A stretch of 64,000 bases of DNA from Thalassoglobus neptunius (lineage in GTDB: Bacteria > Planctomycetota > Planctomycetia > Planctomycetales > Planctomycetaceae): assembly GCF_007859735.1 (NCBI RefSeq), contig NZ_SIHI01000001.1, positions 30,748-94,747 on the forward strand. Reading direction: 5' to 3'. The translations under genes and the position numbers were made by a program. Below, piece by piece: positions 1 to 8,639 of this stretch. The notes below the pieces were generated by a model. It searched no databases. It was given only the letters and a program-made list of their open reading frames with translations, and was not told the DNA's origin. How positions within the stretch are numbered: position 1 is the first letter of the stretch; every line of letters begins with the position of its first letter.

Positions 1-91
1 CCTGCAGTTCGATTTCCGCTGACACGACGAGAGATTGTGACAGAAGGATTCCGAGAACGATTCCACAAATTGGCTGGATACTTCGCAGCAT
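1..91 (-). CDS. 5' end of a secreted protein gene, cut by the window edge
   Basis: On the minus strand an ATG at 91 opens a frame that stays open to the window edge and gives about 30 residues. It begins MLRSIQPICGIVLGILLSQS, which is a short basic start followed by a hydrophobic core, and a likely signal peptidase site follows near VVSAE. An AGGA lies about seven bases upstream of the ATG. This looks like the export signal of a secreted or periplasmic protein whose body lies outside the window, so function cannot be judged. It is divergent from the membrane protein gene that starts at 435. Confidence 0.55.
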   Translation of the reverse strand, partial: MLRSIQPICGIVLGILLSQSLVVSAEIELQ

Positions 92-434
92 AATTAGTCC
101 TGGTGTCTTAGGAATGAACGTGATCAAGGCGGGAACGCGAGGATGTTTCACCAGTAAACGCAATTCTCATCGCGAATGCAAATCAGTCGTGCGAAAATCG
201 AGAACGACAAAATGCCAACGAATCTCCAACGACGTTGACTGGGAGAATCGCGAGCTTTGAACCCAACGTGGCAACTTGAGAGGCTTCGCAAGATTGCCTG
301 ATCAGCAAAGTCGTCTGGACGGAAAAACATTGATTGGACGCCATTCCCTTGCAACAATATTGATCCATCTTTTCAACGTAAGCGCGCTTCTCAATTCATT
401 CGACCCGGCTGTCTCGCACTGCTTGCAGGACCAA

Positions 435-1121
435 ATGTTTACAGGACCGAAATTGCATGTGGCAGCACGAGAGCATTCTCCGTTTTGGACATCGATCGTG
501 AAACGTTACCGATTTCAGATTGTGATCGCCCTGGGACTCCTGGCCATCGCCGCTTTCCTTTGGTCCGGTCTAAACACACGCGCAGCAGTTGATGGTCCGA
601 AACTGGGTCCGTTCGAATTCGAACGCGAGGGAGCATTGAGCCCTGAACTGGCAGCGAAGAGCCACTTCTACGGATGTGCCAACAAATCACCCAAACACTT
701 CGTCCAGCATGTGCTGCTGGGAATTTGCGATGGACCGATCAACACGCTCCAGAAGTTCGCCGAGTGCCTGCATGAGACGGAATTTCATCACGACGGCCAA
801 TCGTATTCCGTCTACGATCTCCCGAAAGTGATGAACGCAAAACTCCCGGTGCGTGTCATCGCCAGCGGAGCCTTCGATCCGGAAGACAAGCGAGTTCTCG
901 CTCTGCACAGCCAGATGATGAGCACCTACTACGCCGAAAAGTTCATGTGCTTCGACGTCGCAGGCACCTCTTACGATCGAAATGAATACCAGTCGCGTGT
1001 CGTTGTCGTCTTCGTCAACGGCCGCTGGTATTCCATGCCAAGATGCCGCAGCGCAAGAAGCTTCTACGAGATCGCAGACTCCATGGAACTGACACCACTC
1101 GATCCCGATCCAGCGATCTAG
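435..1121 (+). CDS. Membrane-anchored hypothetical protein
   Basis: I do not recognise this family. The frame is open from 276, but the ATG at 435 is preferred because it leaves a normal N-terminus before one membrane segment at about residues 27-46 (IVIALGLLAIAAFLW). The remaining ~180 residues are polar and should lie outside the cytoplasm, giving a single-pass anchored protein of 228 residues. The soluble part contains several scattered Cys residues (near YGCAN, GICDG, AECLH, KFMCF, PRCRS), which could form disulfides. There is no signal for an enzymatic motif. It is followed by about 360 bases without a convincing gene before the small zinc-ribbon gene at 1489. Confidence 0.6.
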   Translation: MFTGPKLHVAAREHSPFWTSIVKRYRFQIVIALGLLAIAAFLWSGLNTRAAVDGPKLGPFEFEREGALSPELAAKSHFYGCANKSPKHFVQHVLLGICDGPINTLQKFAECLHETEFHHDGQSYSVYDLPKVMNAKLPVRVIASGAFDPEDKRVLALHSQMMSTYYAEKFMCFDVAGTSYDRNEYQSRVVVVFVNGRWYSMPRCRSARSFYEIADSMELTPLDPDPAI

Positions 1122-1488
1122 TCGAACCTCGCTGTTTCTCAACGCCCACTCACGAACTTCGCCTGACGAACGCACCTCACCTGTCAGATGGGAGACTTGG
1201 GTAATCCTGCCAACATATTGGGCAATCCGACATCGAATCATTTCGGAACACCTTTGCCGAATCCTCTCAATCTGTCGGCAAAAAATGCCGATAAGAAAAA
1301 TAGCGAAATACTAGATTGTGGGTTGGATTCGAGATGCCAGCCACACATCTTGGGGATCGCTCAAATGGGGCTTGAAAACAGCCCAAAGCGACCGTTGTTT
1401 CAATGGATGAGTCCGGGTAAACTCCGGTCGCCGTTGCGATGGATGCGACGCTTCAATTCAAGATGTCTTTCAGAAAAGGGACTCAAGG
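1122..1488. other. Intergenic stretch without a convincing gene
   Basis: No frame here has a credible start, ribosome site or protein-like composition. The only open frame on the plus strand, beginning at 1188, runs into the next gene and has a low-complexity, Ser/Asn-rich composition typical of non-coding DNA. I see no strong hairpin or RNA gene. Confidence 0.4.
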
Positions 1489-1773
1489 ATGAGTCAGTTC
1501 GCCATCTTCTCTGGTCCAGCTCTTTGTGATCAGCCTGAGATTTACTCCTTCTCCGAATTCGCAGGCCGACTGAAGTCAACGACTCAACTGCGTGCTGAAG
1601 ATCGTGCCCGCCTGGAATTTCGCAATCGAACATGCCCGCATTGCGATCGGACGACCGTCGACCCGATTGAGCTTCGAGATGGGCAATTCGGCCGCAATGG
1701 AGCCATGATTCCCGGAACCGGAACACTTGTCGGATTCGGTTGCCATGCGTGCGGACACGAATGGCCCGCCTAG
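1489..1773 (+). CDS. Small zinc-ribbon protein
   Basis: This encodes 94 residues with a Cys4 knuckle pair. CPHC lies near residue 45 and CHAC near residue 88, separated by a Gly-rich linker typical of a zinc ribbon. The rest is a basic region (RLKSTTQLRAEDRARLEFRNR). The family is not one I can name; a nucleic-acid-binding or structural role is a guess. An AAGGG lies about eight bases before the ATG. The gene ends with a TAG that is also the first triplet of a ~100-bp dispersed repeat, described separately. Confidence 0.65.
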   Translation: MSQFAIFSGPALCDQPEIYSFSEFAGRLKSTTQLRAEDRARLEFRNRTCPHCDRTTVDPIELRDGQFGRNGAMIPGTGTLVGFGCHACGHEWPA

Positions 1774-1873
1774 AGCAAGTTGCTCTTTCCGGTGTACTCG
1801 CTTGACCTTTTCATTAGGTAGAAGGGCCGAGTTTGCTCGTACGAGTGAGTGCAAGCCAAATCAGAGAATACTC
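1770..1873 (+). repeat. Stop-codon-linked structured repeat, copy A
   Basis: This ~100-bp block starts at CTAG, whose TAG is the stop codon of the zinc-ribbon gene. It is clearly homologous to blocks at 26702-26805 (same strand) and 42928-43030 (opposite strand). Landmarks in order are a 5' hairpin GAGCAA-G-TTGCTC, CTCTTTCC, the arm ACTCG, a small hairpin with loop CATTAG, the palindrome CTCGTACGAG, whose second half (CGAGT) can pair with the ACTCG arm, and an A-rich tail. It is not a simple terminator, since no T-run follows the first hairpin. Family unknown. Confidence 0.8.
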
Positions 1874-1897
1874 CAGAGATGGCGGGGAGATGCCCGT

Positions 1898-2527
1898 TCA
1901 CGAAGGTTCGACTGATTCCGCTTCCGTCTCAGACTCGGTTGTCGCTTCGGACTTCGTGCAAATGTGAATCGTCATGCCTGAGCGTGTCAGTGACCAGTCG
2001 ATTTCCCATTCGGAAGGCAGATCGAAGTCAACACGTTTCGGGACTCGAAAGACGAGAGTCGCATCTGGCGTCGTCACATTTTCTCGAGCGAGGCGTCGCA
2101 TTGAGTTCCACAGTGGCGACCCTGTCTTGATGTTCGGAACCATCGCATAGGGTGGGTCGAAGAAGACCGTTTCCCAAGGTGAAAAATCCTCTGCCTGTGT
2201 TCCCTTGGGTACGAAAGAGCACCGCAGCACATCTGCGGGCCAGACGAGAACTTCGTCCTCGCAGCTGAGCTGTTCGATGTTGGCTCGCAGCAATTCAATC
2301 GCTTTGCGATCTTTCTCGATGAACGTCACACGTTCCGCACCGCGCGAGAGAACTTCAAGACCGATTGTCCCGGTTCCCGCGAAGATATCTGCAACACGTT
2401 TCCCCTGAATGCGCTTTTGAATTTGTTCGAGCAGCGATTCTTTGACGCGGTCCGTAATCGGTCGAGTTGTCAGTCCTGGGTTGGTGAAGAGTTTTCTTCT
2501 CCGGAACTTTCCGGCAATGATCCGCAT
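1898..2527 (-). CDS. rsmD: 16S rRNA (guanine(966)-N2)-methyltransferase RsmD
   Basis: The protein has 209 residues and begins MRIIAGKFRRRKL, followed by RPITDRVKESLLEQI, the standard N-terminus of RsmD. The SAM-binding loop is VADIFAGTGTIGLEVLSRGA (about residues 45-64). The catalytic amino-MTase motif DPPY lies near residue 124. RsmD methylates G966 of 16S rRNA using S-adenosylmethionine in assembled 30S precursors. The C-terminus carries about 15 extra acidic residues (TESETEAESVEPS) beyond the usual end. The start lies five bases after the stop of the upstream FHA gene, so the two are probably co-transcribed. Confidence 0.92.
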   Translation of the reverse strand: MRIIAGKFRRRKLFTNPGLTTRPITDRVKESLLEQIQKRIQGKRVADIFAGTGTIGLEVLSRGAERVTFIEKDRKAIELLRANIEQLSCEDEVLVWPADVLRCSFVPKGTQAEDFSPWETVFFDPPYAMVPNIKTGSPLWNSMRRLARENVTTPDATLVFRVPKRVDFDLPSEWEIDWSLTRSGMTIHICTKSEATTESETEAESVEPS

Positions 2528-2532
2528 GTGCG

Positions 2533-3150
2533 TCAGGTCTCTTGAGGGGGTTGGTCGAGCAAGCTCTCTTTGTGGCGACGAATAATATCTTGGGCTTCTT
2601 CTGCGACAGTTTTGTATTCTCGCCGCTTCGGCTTGAGTTGGGAGATCGGCGAAGCATCGTCCGGAGGCGATGCAGACTCATAGAGTGCCGCAGGAGGTGG
2701 AGAATCAAAGACCGCAGTGTCCGATTCTGTTGCCCCGTCGAGTTGGTTTTCGGTGAGCCACGAGGCAATATCGTCATCTGAAAGCGAGTCTGCAAGCTGA
2801 GCAGGTGATTGAATCGTAATTTTCACTTCCGGTTTCGGAGTCTCAGCAGTCGGATCTCCGATGAACTGGAACATCATCGGCCCGACCGAGAGCGTCCCTC
2901 CTGCGAGCAATTCCATTTCTCCTTCGACCGGTCGCCCGTTGATAAATGTCCCGTTTCGGCTTTGTAAATCGCGCACCAGCAAGCTGTTTTCCTGTGCAAC
3001 CAGGATGCAATGATGGCGGCTGACATCGGACGAGCCAATCCGGATCTTGGAGTCTTCCCCGCGCCCGATCATCGTTTCCCGATCCGTGAGTCGGATTTTT
3101 CGACCTTTGTGTTTTCCGGTCTGAATTTCGAGCAGAAGGTTTTGGGGCAT
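2533..3150 (-). CDS. FHA domain protein
   Basis: An FHA domain occupies about residues 1-95. It opens with NLLLEIQTGKHKGRKI and contains the phosphopeptide-binding signatures GR near IGRGEDSKIRI, SxxH in DVSRHHC, and NGTFING. FHA domains bind phosphothreonine, so this protein should act as a reader in Ser/Thr kinase signalling. The C-terminal ~110 residues are acidic, Pro/Ser-rich and probably disordered, ending in a basic stretch. The start at 3150 is chosen because the protein then begins one residue before the first FHA strand; nine extra in-frame codons exist upstream. It is the first gene of a likely two-gene unit with rsmD. Confidence 0.82.
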   Translation of the reverse strand: MPQNLLLEIQTGKHKGRKIRLTDRETMIGRGEDSKIRIGSSDVSRHHCILVAQENSLLVRDLQSRNGTFINGRPVEGEMELLAGGTLSVGPMMFQFIGDPTAETPKPEVKITIQSPAQLADSLSDDDIASWLTENQLDGATESDTAVFDSPPPAALYESASPPDDASPISQLKPKRREYKTVAEEAQDIIRRHKESLLDQPPQET

Positions 3151-3325
3151 GCTAACCACTCTCTGGGAACTGATCACTCATCTCACTGGAGTCGTGCTGA
3201 TGTGTGACTCTCGAAACTGACGCTGCTGATCGTAAGGGATTTCATCAACCGAAACTCAAAACGCTGTTGCCTGTGCAAATTTGCGATGACCGCTTCTGAC
3301 AAATGCTCTCACTTCCGAAAAGCAT

Positions 3326-3883
3326 TCAGTCATGAAGCGGAACGACCACGGGTTGACCGCATCGTGGGCAGTTCAATGTCCGTCCGCGATGCGCTGTTTT
3401 GACCTTCAAATGTTTGCCGCATTCGCTGCATTCGAAACGCACTTTGTCCGACTCGGAGTTCGCAGTTCCGAAGTGGCGTTTCCGCCAGTGCTCTTCTGCC
3501 GCAGCGGCGATGTTCTGAATGAGTTCTTCAGGTTCGAATGGCTTGGTGATATACGCATCAACGCCGATTCGGGACGCCAGCGATCGAGCGTCATCCATGT
3601 CGATCGCAGTAAGCATAATCAAGGGGATGTGGGGGTTTTGCTGACGCAGGCGTTCGCAGACTTCAAATCCTGAGACGTCGTTCGGCAAAATGGCATCGGT
3701 GATGACCAGATCAGGAATGTGCATGGAAAACGCAGCGTGTGCCTGGCCAGCATCTTTTGCGATTTCAACAGTATATTTGTGCTGCTTGAGAAGTGTTTTT
3801 AAGAAGTCAGCCTCATCCCGATCGTCTTCAACGACGAGAATGCGATTGACGATCACTTCTGCTGGAGTCATTCCTCGGCTCAT
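3326..3883 (-). CDS. Response regulator with C-terminal zinc ribbon
   Basis: After a short lead, a receiver domain runs from about residue 13 to 130. The acidic pair is in ILVVEDD, the phosphoacceptor Asp is in DLVITDAILPNDVSG, the Thr switch lies in LIMLTA, and the conserved Lys is in ITKPF. In place of a DNA-binding domain there is a Cys4 ribbon at the C-terminus (CSECGKHLKV, then CPRCGQPVVVP). The output role is therefore unclear; protein or nucleic-acid contact is possible. The start at 3883 has GGAAGG four bases upstream, whereas the longer open frame to 4081 lacks a ribosome site and reads as non-coding. No partner kinase lies next to it. Confidence 0.8.
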   Translation of the reverse strand: MSRGMTPAEVIVNRILVVEDDRDEADFLKTLLKQHKYTVEIAKDAGQAHAAFSMHIPDLVITDAILPNDVSGFEVCERLRQQNPHIPLIMLTAIDMDDARSLASRIGVDAYITKPFEPEELIQNIAAAAEEHWRKRHFGTANSESDKVRFECSECGKHLKVKTAHRGRTLNCPRCGQPVVVPLHD

Positions 3884-4206
3884 GAGACCTTCCGAACCTG
3901 AGAGTGGACGAGTGCAACACGGCATGCTCCATGATGGAGACTTTCGAACGATTCCGGGGGGAAGAAGCGTGAGCACTCCGGCCCATGCCTTCTCCCATAA
4001 TAGTTCGTTGATCGGTTCGCTGGCAATGTCGGAAATGAAATGAAGCGCAAGCCTTACAGCATGGCGATCCAGCTTAGGCACTCACATGAGCGATTTGAGC
4101 ACGTTCTCGTTGCCTGTCGATGCCGATTCGCACAGCCAGTTTCGTCAACTGATCCTCCCCATGAGGAGGATCATCGAAGCTGAAGCTCCCTCAGGCGGAA
4201 AGCTGT

Positions 4207-5484
4207 TTAATCTCGGGCTTTGTCGGAAATGTCTTTTCGGCACCAGGCTCCCTGCCAGCGAATACATTTGACAGCTTCGTATGCTTTTCGCTTGGCTTCA
4301 GAAAGTGATTCACCGAGCGAGGTGATTCCCAGAACTCGCCCACCGGAGTTGACAACCTTTCCATCGGTAAGTGTTGTCCCAGCATGAAAGACTTTCGTAT
4401 CCGGGAGTTCGGCAGCTTCGCCTAAACCACGAATCGGATGCCCCGACTCATACGACTCCGGGTAACCTTCAGAAGCCATCACGACACACACTGCAGAACG
4501 CGGATCCCATTCCAGTTCGGGAAGATCTCTCAATTTTCCCTGCGAGGCTGCCAGAAGAATTTCGTAGAGATCGGACTTGAGTCGCATCAGGACCGGCTGA
4601 GCTTCTGGATCTCCCAGACGTACGTTGTATTCCAGCACTTTTGGCCCTTGGGCGGTCAACATGAGACCGGCATACAAGACGCCCTGAAACTCGGTCCCAT
4701 TCTTTCGCATCGCGTGAACGGTCGGAATCAGAATGCGCTCGATGACTTCGTCGATCAGCTCGGGAGTCGCAAAAGGAGCTGGAGTATACGCTCCCATTCC
4801 TCCCGTGTTTGGTCCCGTATCCCCATCATGGGCGGCTTTATGATCCTGAGCTGGCTCCAGCGTCACGATCGTTTTTCCGTCGACGAGTGCCAGGATGCTC
4901 ACTTCCTGACCAACGAGTCGCTCTTCAATCACAATCTTTCGACCAGCATCCCCGTACGCCTTTTGCGTCATGATGTGGTGGATGGCTTCGATCGCTTCCG
5001 CTTTGGTCGAGCAGACAGAAACCCCTTTGCCCGCAGCGAGACCATCCGCTTTCACGACGAGAGGTGTTTCTTCTCGCTCTTGCACAAACTGAACAGCGTC
5101 GGTGGGATCGGTGAAGACCCAATGATCAGCGGTCGGGACATTTGCCCGGCGCATGATTTCCTTGCAGAAGGATTTGCTTCCCTCCAGTGCTGCAGCTGCC
5201 TTTGACGGACCGAAGACTGTCAGGCCGCGGCTTTGGAATGTGTCGACAATTCCAGCCACAAGCGGAGCTTCCGGGCCAACGACCGTCAGTGTGACGTCGT
5301 TTTCTTCGGCGAAAGCGGCCAAACGTTCGCTGTCTGTGGCGCTGATATCGACATTGATGGCGTCTTCTGCCGTCCCTGCGTTCCCGGGAGCACAGAACAC
5401 TTTGTCAACGTGTGGAGATTGTTTGAGTTTCCACGCGATGACGTGTTCTCTTCCACCCTGTCCAATCACAAGTACGTTTGCCAT
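4207..5484 (-). CDS. purD: Phosphoribosylamine-glycine ligase (GARS)
   Basis: This is a full-length PurD of 425 residues. It joins glycine to 5-phosphoribosylamine with ATP, the second step of de novo purine synthesis. Visible signatures are VLVIGQGGREHVIAWKL at the N-terminus, VGPEAPLVAGI, the ATP-grasp segment LVVKADGLAAGKGV, DHKAAHDGDTGPNTGGMGAY, and LEYNVRLGDPEAQ, which carries the metal ligands. The last ~15 residues (WCRKDISDKARD) diverge from the family but look like a normal tail. No other pur gene is adjacent, so the gene is probably a single transcription unit. Confidence 0.95.
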   Translation of the reverse strand: MANVLVIGQGGREHVIAWKLKQSPHVDKVFCAPGNAGTAEDAINVDISATDSERLAAFAEENDVTLTVVGPEAPLVAGIVDTFQSRGLTVFGPSKAAAALEGSKSFCKEIMRRANVPTADHWVFTDPTDAVQFVQEREETPLVVKADGLAAGKGVSVCSTKAEAIEAIHHIMTQKAYGDAGRKIVIEERLVGQEVSILALVDGKTIVTLEPAQDHKAAHDGDTGPNTGGMGAYTPAPFATPELIDEVIERILIPTVHAMRKNGTEFQGVLYAGLMLTAQGPKVLEYNVRLGDPEAQPVLMRLKSDLYEILLAASQGKLRDLPELEWDPRSAVCVVMASEGYPESYESGHPIRGLGEAAELPDTKVFHAGTTLTDGKVVNSGGRVLGITSLGESLSEAKRKAYEAVKCIRWQGAWCRKDISDKARD

Positions 5485-5733
5485 GTTACAACCTTAGCGC
5501 AGCGACGCAGGCACTTTGAATTGTGAAAACGTGTTCAAAGGCGTCGCGACAAGAGGACGAATGATAAATCCAGAATACCGGTCTGCAACCTTCACCGATC
5601 GTGACCTCGGCCGATCGTTCCAGTTTTGAAGACAGCCGCAAGACCGAAGCAGATTTCCGTTGCGGCACGGAACAATTATAGTGCGGCTTCCATTCATTCG
5701 CGAGTCGTCCACCCCCGAAGAAATCACATTCAG

Positions 5734-6507
5734 ATGATCAATCGTCAGCGTGAGTTTGCATCACTGGCAGGAAAAACTGCATTGGTGACAGGAGCATCTT
5801 CCGGAATTGGAAGAGCGATTGCTGAAGAGTTCGCCGCAGCTGGGGCTCGAGTCATCGTTCACTATTCTTCTTCCAAGCTCAAAGCGCAGGAAGTTGTCGA
5901 CCAGATTCAAAACTCCGGAGGCGAATCAGATTGCGTGCAGGCCGATTTCCTGACCGATTCGTTTTCTCGGTTCTGCGAGAACGTCTGGAAGGAATCAGGA
6001 CCGATTGATATTTGGGTCAACAATGCGGGAGTTGACTTGCTGACCGGAGAAGGGGCGACCTTAACGTATGAAGAAAAACTTGAACGATTGCTCCGTGTTG
6101 ATGTGACTGCCAGTGTTCGATTGAGCAAATTGGCCGGAAACAAGATGAAAGAACACGGCACCGGGACCATCCTGACGATCGGTTGGGATCAGGCGGATCG
6201 CGGAATGGAGGGCGACAGCGCGGAGCTTTTCTCGACCGCGAAAAATGCAGTGATGGGGTTCACTCGTTCACTGGCTGTCTCTTTAGCCCCGGAAGTTCGC
6301 GTCAATTGTATCGCTCCGGGATGGATTCGAACGGCTTGGGGAGATCAGGCGAGTCAGGACTGGCAAGAACGTGTCATGAATGAAACTCCTCTCAAACGCT
6401 GGGGATTGCCCGAAGATCTCGCGAAACTCGCCAGATTTCTGGTCAGCGATGACGCGAATTATCTGACCGGACAGGTGATCAATGCGAATGGTGGCGCAAT
6501 TCGCTGA
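5734..6507 (+). CDS. SDR-family protein lacking the catalytic Tyr
   Basis: A classical short-chain dehydrogenase fold of 257 residues is evident. TGASSGIG is the nucleotide-binding loop near residue 18, NNAG is the structural motif, and the C-terminus reads YLTGQVINANGGAIR. However, the active-site YxxxK appears as FSTAK (codon TTC at 6229-6231, Lys at 6241), and the usual catalytic Ser after strand five is missing (ILTIGWDQADRG). The NAD(P)-binding part looks intact while proton transfer by Tyr is impossible. A binding, regulatory or altered-chemistry role is inferred. The start at 5734 is chosen because it lies just before the first strand; the upstream open frame does not resemble the family. 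Confidence 0.8.
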   Translation: MINRQREFASLAGKTALVTGASSGIGRAIAEEFAAAGARVIVHYSSSKLKAQEVVDQIQNSGGESDCVQADFLTDSFSRFCENVWKESGPIDIWVNNAGVDLLTGEGATLTYEEKLERLLRVDVTASVRLSKLAGNKMKEHGTGTILTIGWDQADRGMEGDSAELFSTAKNAVMGFTRSLAVSLAPEVRVNCIAPGWIRTAWGDQASQDWQERVMNETPLKRWGLPEDLAKLARFLVSDDANYLTGQVINANGGAIR

Positions 6508-6589
6508 CAGATGGCTTGACGATCTGAGCAGGCAGAGCCTAAACTGCTTGGCCACATCGGTTTTCTCTGGAATTGCCAGTGAATCGAAC

Positions 6590-6661
6590 GCGGGTGTAGC
6601 TCAGTGGTAGAGCACCACGTTGCCAACGTGGTTGTCGAGGGTTCAAATCCCTTCACCCGCT
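6590..6661 (+). tRNA. tRNA-Gly (GCC)
   Basis: A cloverleaf folds without strain. The acceptor stem is GCGGGTG/CACCCGC, the D arm is GCTC-AGTGGTA-GAGC, and the anticodon arm is CCACG-TTGCCAA-CGTGG with anticodon GCC at 6622-6624. The T arm GAGGG-TTCAAAT-CCCTT closes with one G-T pair, and the discriminator base is T at 6661. The 3' CCA is not encoded. The gene stands alone between the SDR gene and tig. Confidence 0.96.
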
Positions 6662-6863
6662 CTTTTGCCTTCTCAGATTGTCTGTTCATTTGTTGGGAAG
6701 TGTCTCGTCAAACGCCCTGGGGGGCGTTCGGCCAAGTTGGCTTTCAGGGAATTACGTTGGCCATGACAGGTGAGAAGTTAATTATCATTCCCCTGGTTCG
6801 GTCGTGCCCTTGCTGAAAAGTCTCGCAGAATTGAATCGCGAGTGCTGATCTTCAGGCAAGAGA

Positions 6864-8399
6864 GTGGCACAGGTTGCTTTTCGAAAGAGCCTTACGAAAA
6901 ACACGTTAGAGGAAATGGTTGTGTCTGAAGAAGTCGAACAAAACGTGGATGAAACCGAGACCGCCGGGGATGTGGGTCTTGCCGAATCGCCGAAAATGGA
7001 CCTGACGGTCTCAATCGATGATGTCGGGCCTTGTAAAAAGCACGTCCGCGTCTCTGTCCCCAGAGACTCCATCGATGAAGCCTTCTCAGAGGTTGTTGAC
7101 GAATACTCAGAGAAAGCGGAAGTTCCCGGTTTCCGAGTTGGCAACGTCCCCTCAAGCCTCGTCGCTCGTCGCTTCAAAACCGAAATCGCCGATCAGGTCA
7201 AACAGCGCGTGCTGATGGCAAGCCTTGAGCAGTTGGGCGAAGAGTCTGACCTCGACCCGATCAACGAACCGAATCTCGATCTCGAAAGCATCGTTATCCC
7301 TGAAGAGGGCGACTTCGAGTATGAGTTCGATGTCGAAGTCCGTCCGGAATTTGAACTTCCAACCTACAAAGGTTTGAAGATCGATCGCCCGACCCGGGAA
7401 ACCACCGACGAAGAAGTCAACGCGTACCTTGACCAGTTCCTCGATCAGTACGGAAAACTGGTTCCTGTCGACGCCCCTGCCGAAGATGGCGATTTCGTCA
7501 CCGCCAACATTACCGTTGAACATGACGGAAAACCACTCGCACACATCGAAGACATCTCCATTCGAGTCCGCCCGAAGCTGCGATTCCAGGACGCAGAACT
7601 CGACGGATTCAACGAAATCATTGCCGGAGTTTCCGCCGGAGAGAGCCGCGAAGCCGATTTGACCGTCTCAATGGAAGCTGATTCCATCGGGATGCGTGGC
7701 GAAACGGTTCACGCGAAGTTTGACGTCCTCGATGTCAAACGAATGGAAACTCCCACTCTCGACGAAGAATTCCTCGAACGAATCGGCGTCGAGTCGGAAG
7801 AAGACCTGCGAAGCCAAATTCACGGAATGCTGGACCGGCAGGTCAAATACGAACAACGCCAGGCGATTCGACGTCAGGTTCTCGAGAAGATTACCGAGTC
7901 TGCCGACTGGGAACTTCCTGAAGACCTCGTGACCAAACAGGTCGACAACGCTCTGAAACGAGAGATTCTCGAAATGCAGCAAGCAGGATTCACTTCACGT
8001 GAAATCCTGGCTCGCGAGAACGATCTTCGTCAACGCTCGTTGAGCATGACACGCCAGAACCTCAAAGAACACTTCGTTCTTGACCGGATTGCCGAGATCG
8101 AAAACATCGACGTGACGGAAGAAGATCTCGAAGTCGAAATTCTTTCAATGGCGATGCAACGAGGTGAAAACCCTCGCCGAATTCGAGCCAAAATGATCAA
8201 GAACGGTTCGATCGAGAACCTTCAGGCTCAGATTCGTGAGCGAAAAGCTGTTGATATCGTTTTCGATAGTGCCGAGTTCAACGACGTTCCGCTGCCACCG
8301 ACCGTGACCAACGAAGTGGAAGCACTGAATCGTTCGATCTGCCGAACAGCAAGTCAGGCGGACGCAACCCAGGACGACGACGACGCAGAAGACGAATAA
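6864..8399 (+). CDS. tig: Trigger factor
   Basis: Trigger factor is the ribosome-bound chaperone and prolyl isomerase that meets nascent chains. The ribosome-binding domain spans about residues 45-190, with the signature loop as GFRVGNVP at 89-96; the usual Lys of GFRxGK is Asn here. The FKBP-like domain follows (EDGDFVTANITVEHDGK), then a long charged helical C-domain. At 511 residues it is longer than the usual ~430-450, with an acidic N-terminal extension and an acidic tail (QDDDDAEDE). The start is GTG 6864 with AGGCAAGAGA upstream; ATG 6915 is an alternative that removes 17 residues. A strong terminator follows. The usual clpP-clpX neighbours are absent. Confidence 0.9.
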   Translation: MAQVAFRKSLTKNTLEEMVVSEEVEQNVDETETAGDVGLAESPKMDLTVSIDDVGPCKKHVRVSVPRDSIDEAFSEVVDEYSEKAEVPGFRVGNVPSSLVARRFKTEIADQVKQRVLMASLEQLGEESDLDPINEPNLDLESIVIPEEGDFEYEFDVEVRPEFELPTYKGLKIDRPTRETTDEEVNAYLDQFLDQYGKLVPVDAPAEDGDFVTANITVEHDGKPLAHIEDISIRVRPKLRFQDAELDGFNEIIAGVSAGESREADLTVSMEADSIGMRGETVHAKFDVLDVKRMETPTLDEEFLERIGVESEEDLRSQIHGMLDRQVKYEQRQAIRRQVLEKITESADWELPEDLVTKQVDNALKREILEMQQAGFTSREILARENDLRQRSLSMTRQNLKEHFVLDRIAEIENIDVTEEDLEVEILSMAMQRGENPRRIRAKMIKNGSIENLQAQIRERKAVDIVFDSAEFNDVPLPPTVTNEVEALNRSICRTASQADATQDDDDAEDE

Positions 8400-8437
8400 G
8401 TCTTCCGGCATTTGAAGTCGCAGATGTCATCAGACAC

Positions 8438-8471
8438 AAAAGGCACGGAAACAAACTTCCGTGCCTTTTTT
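8438..8471 (+). terminator. Rho-independent terminator of tig
   Basis: A 13-bp perfect stem (AAAAGGCACGGAA with its complement, arms 8438-8450 and 8457-8469) with a six-base loop runs into six T residues. It lies 38 bases after the tig stop. Confidence 0.92.
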
Positions 8472-8639
8472 GATTTCCGGGCACCAGTCCGTTATTGTCT
8501 GACTGCATTGCGTCCTCAGCCAATCAAGCGCTGTGACTCTTGCTCTCGCTCATTCAGATTCGTCGCAGCTTGAATTGCCGTGTTCGCGAGTGAGTCGACG
8601 AGAACCCATCCGAAATCTGCTCATTAATGTGACAGCGCT

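Noticed and set aside
1576..1854. Reverse-strand frames across repeats A and B that share a KRVHRKEQLAL-like peptide
   Set aside because: The shared peptide comes from nucleotide similarity of the repeat. Copy C has a stop in the same frame, so a conserved protein is not supported.
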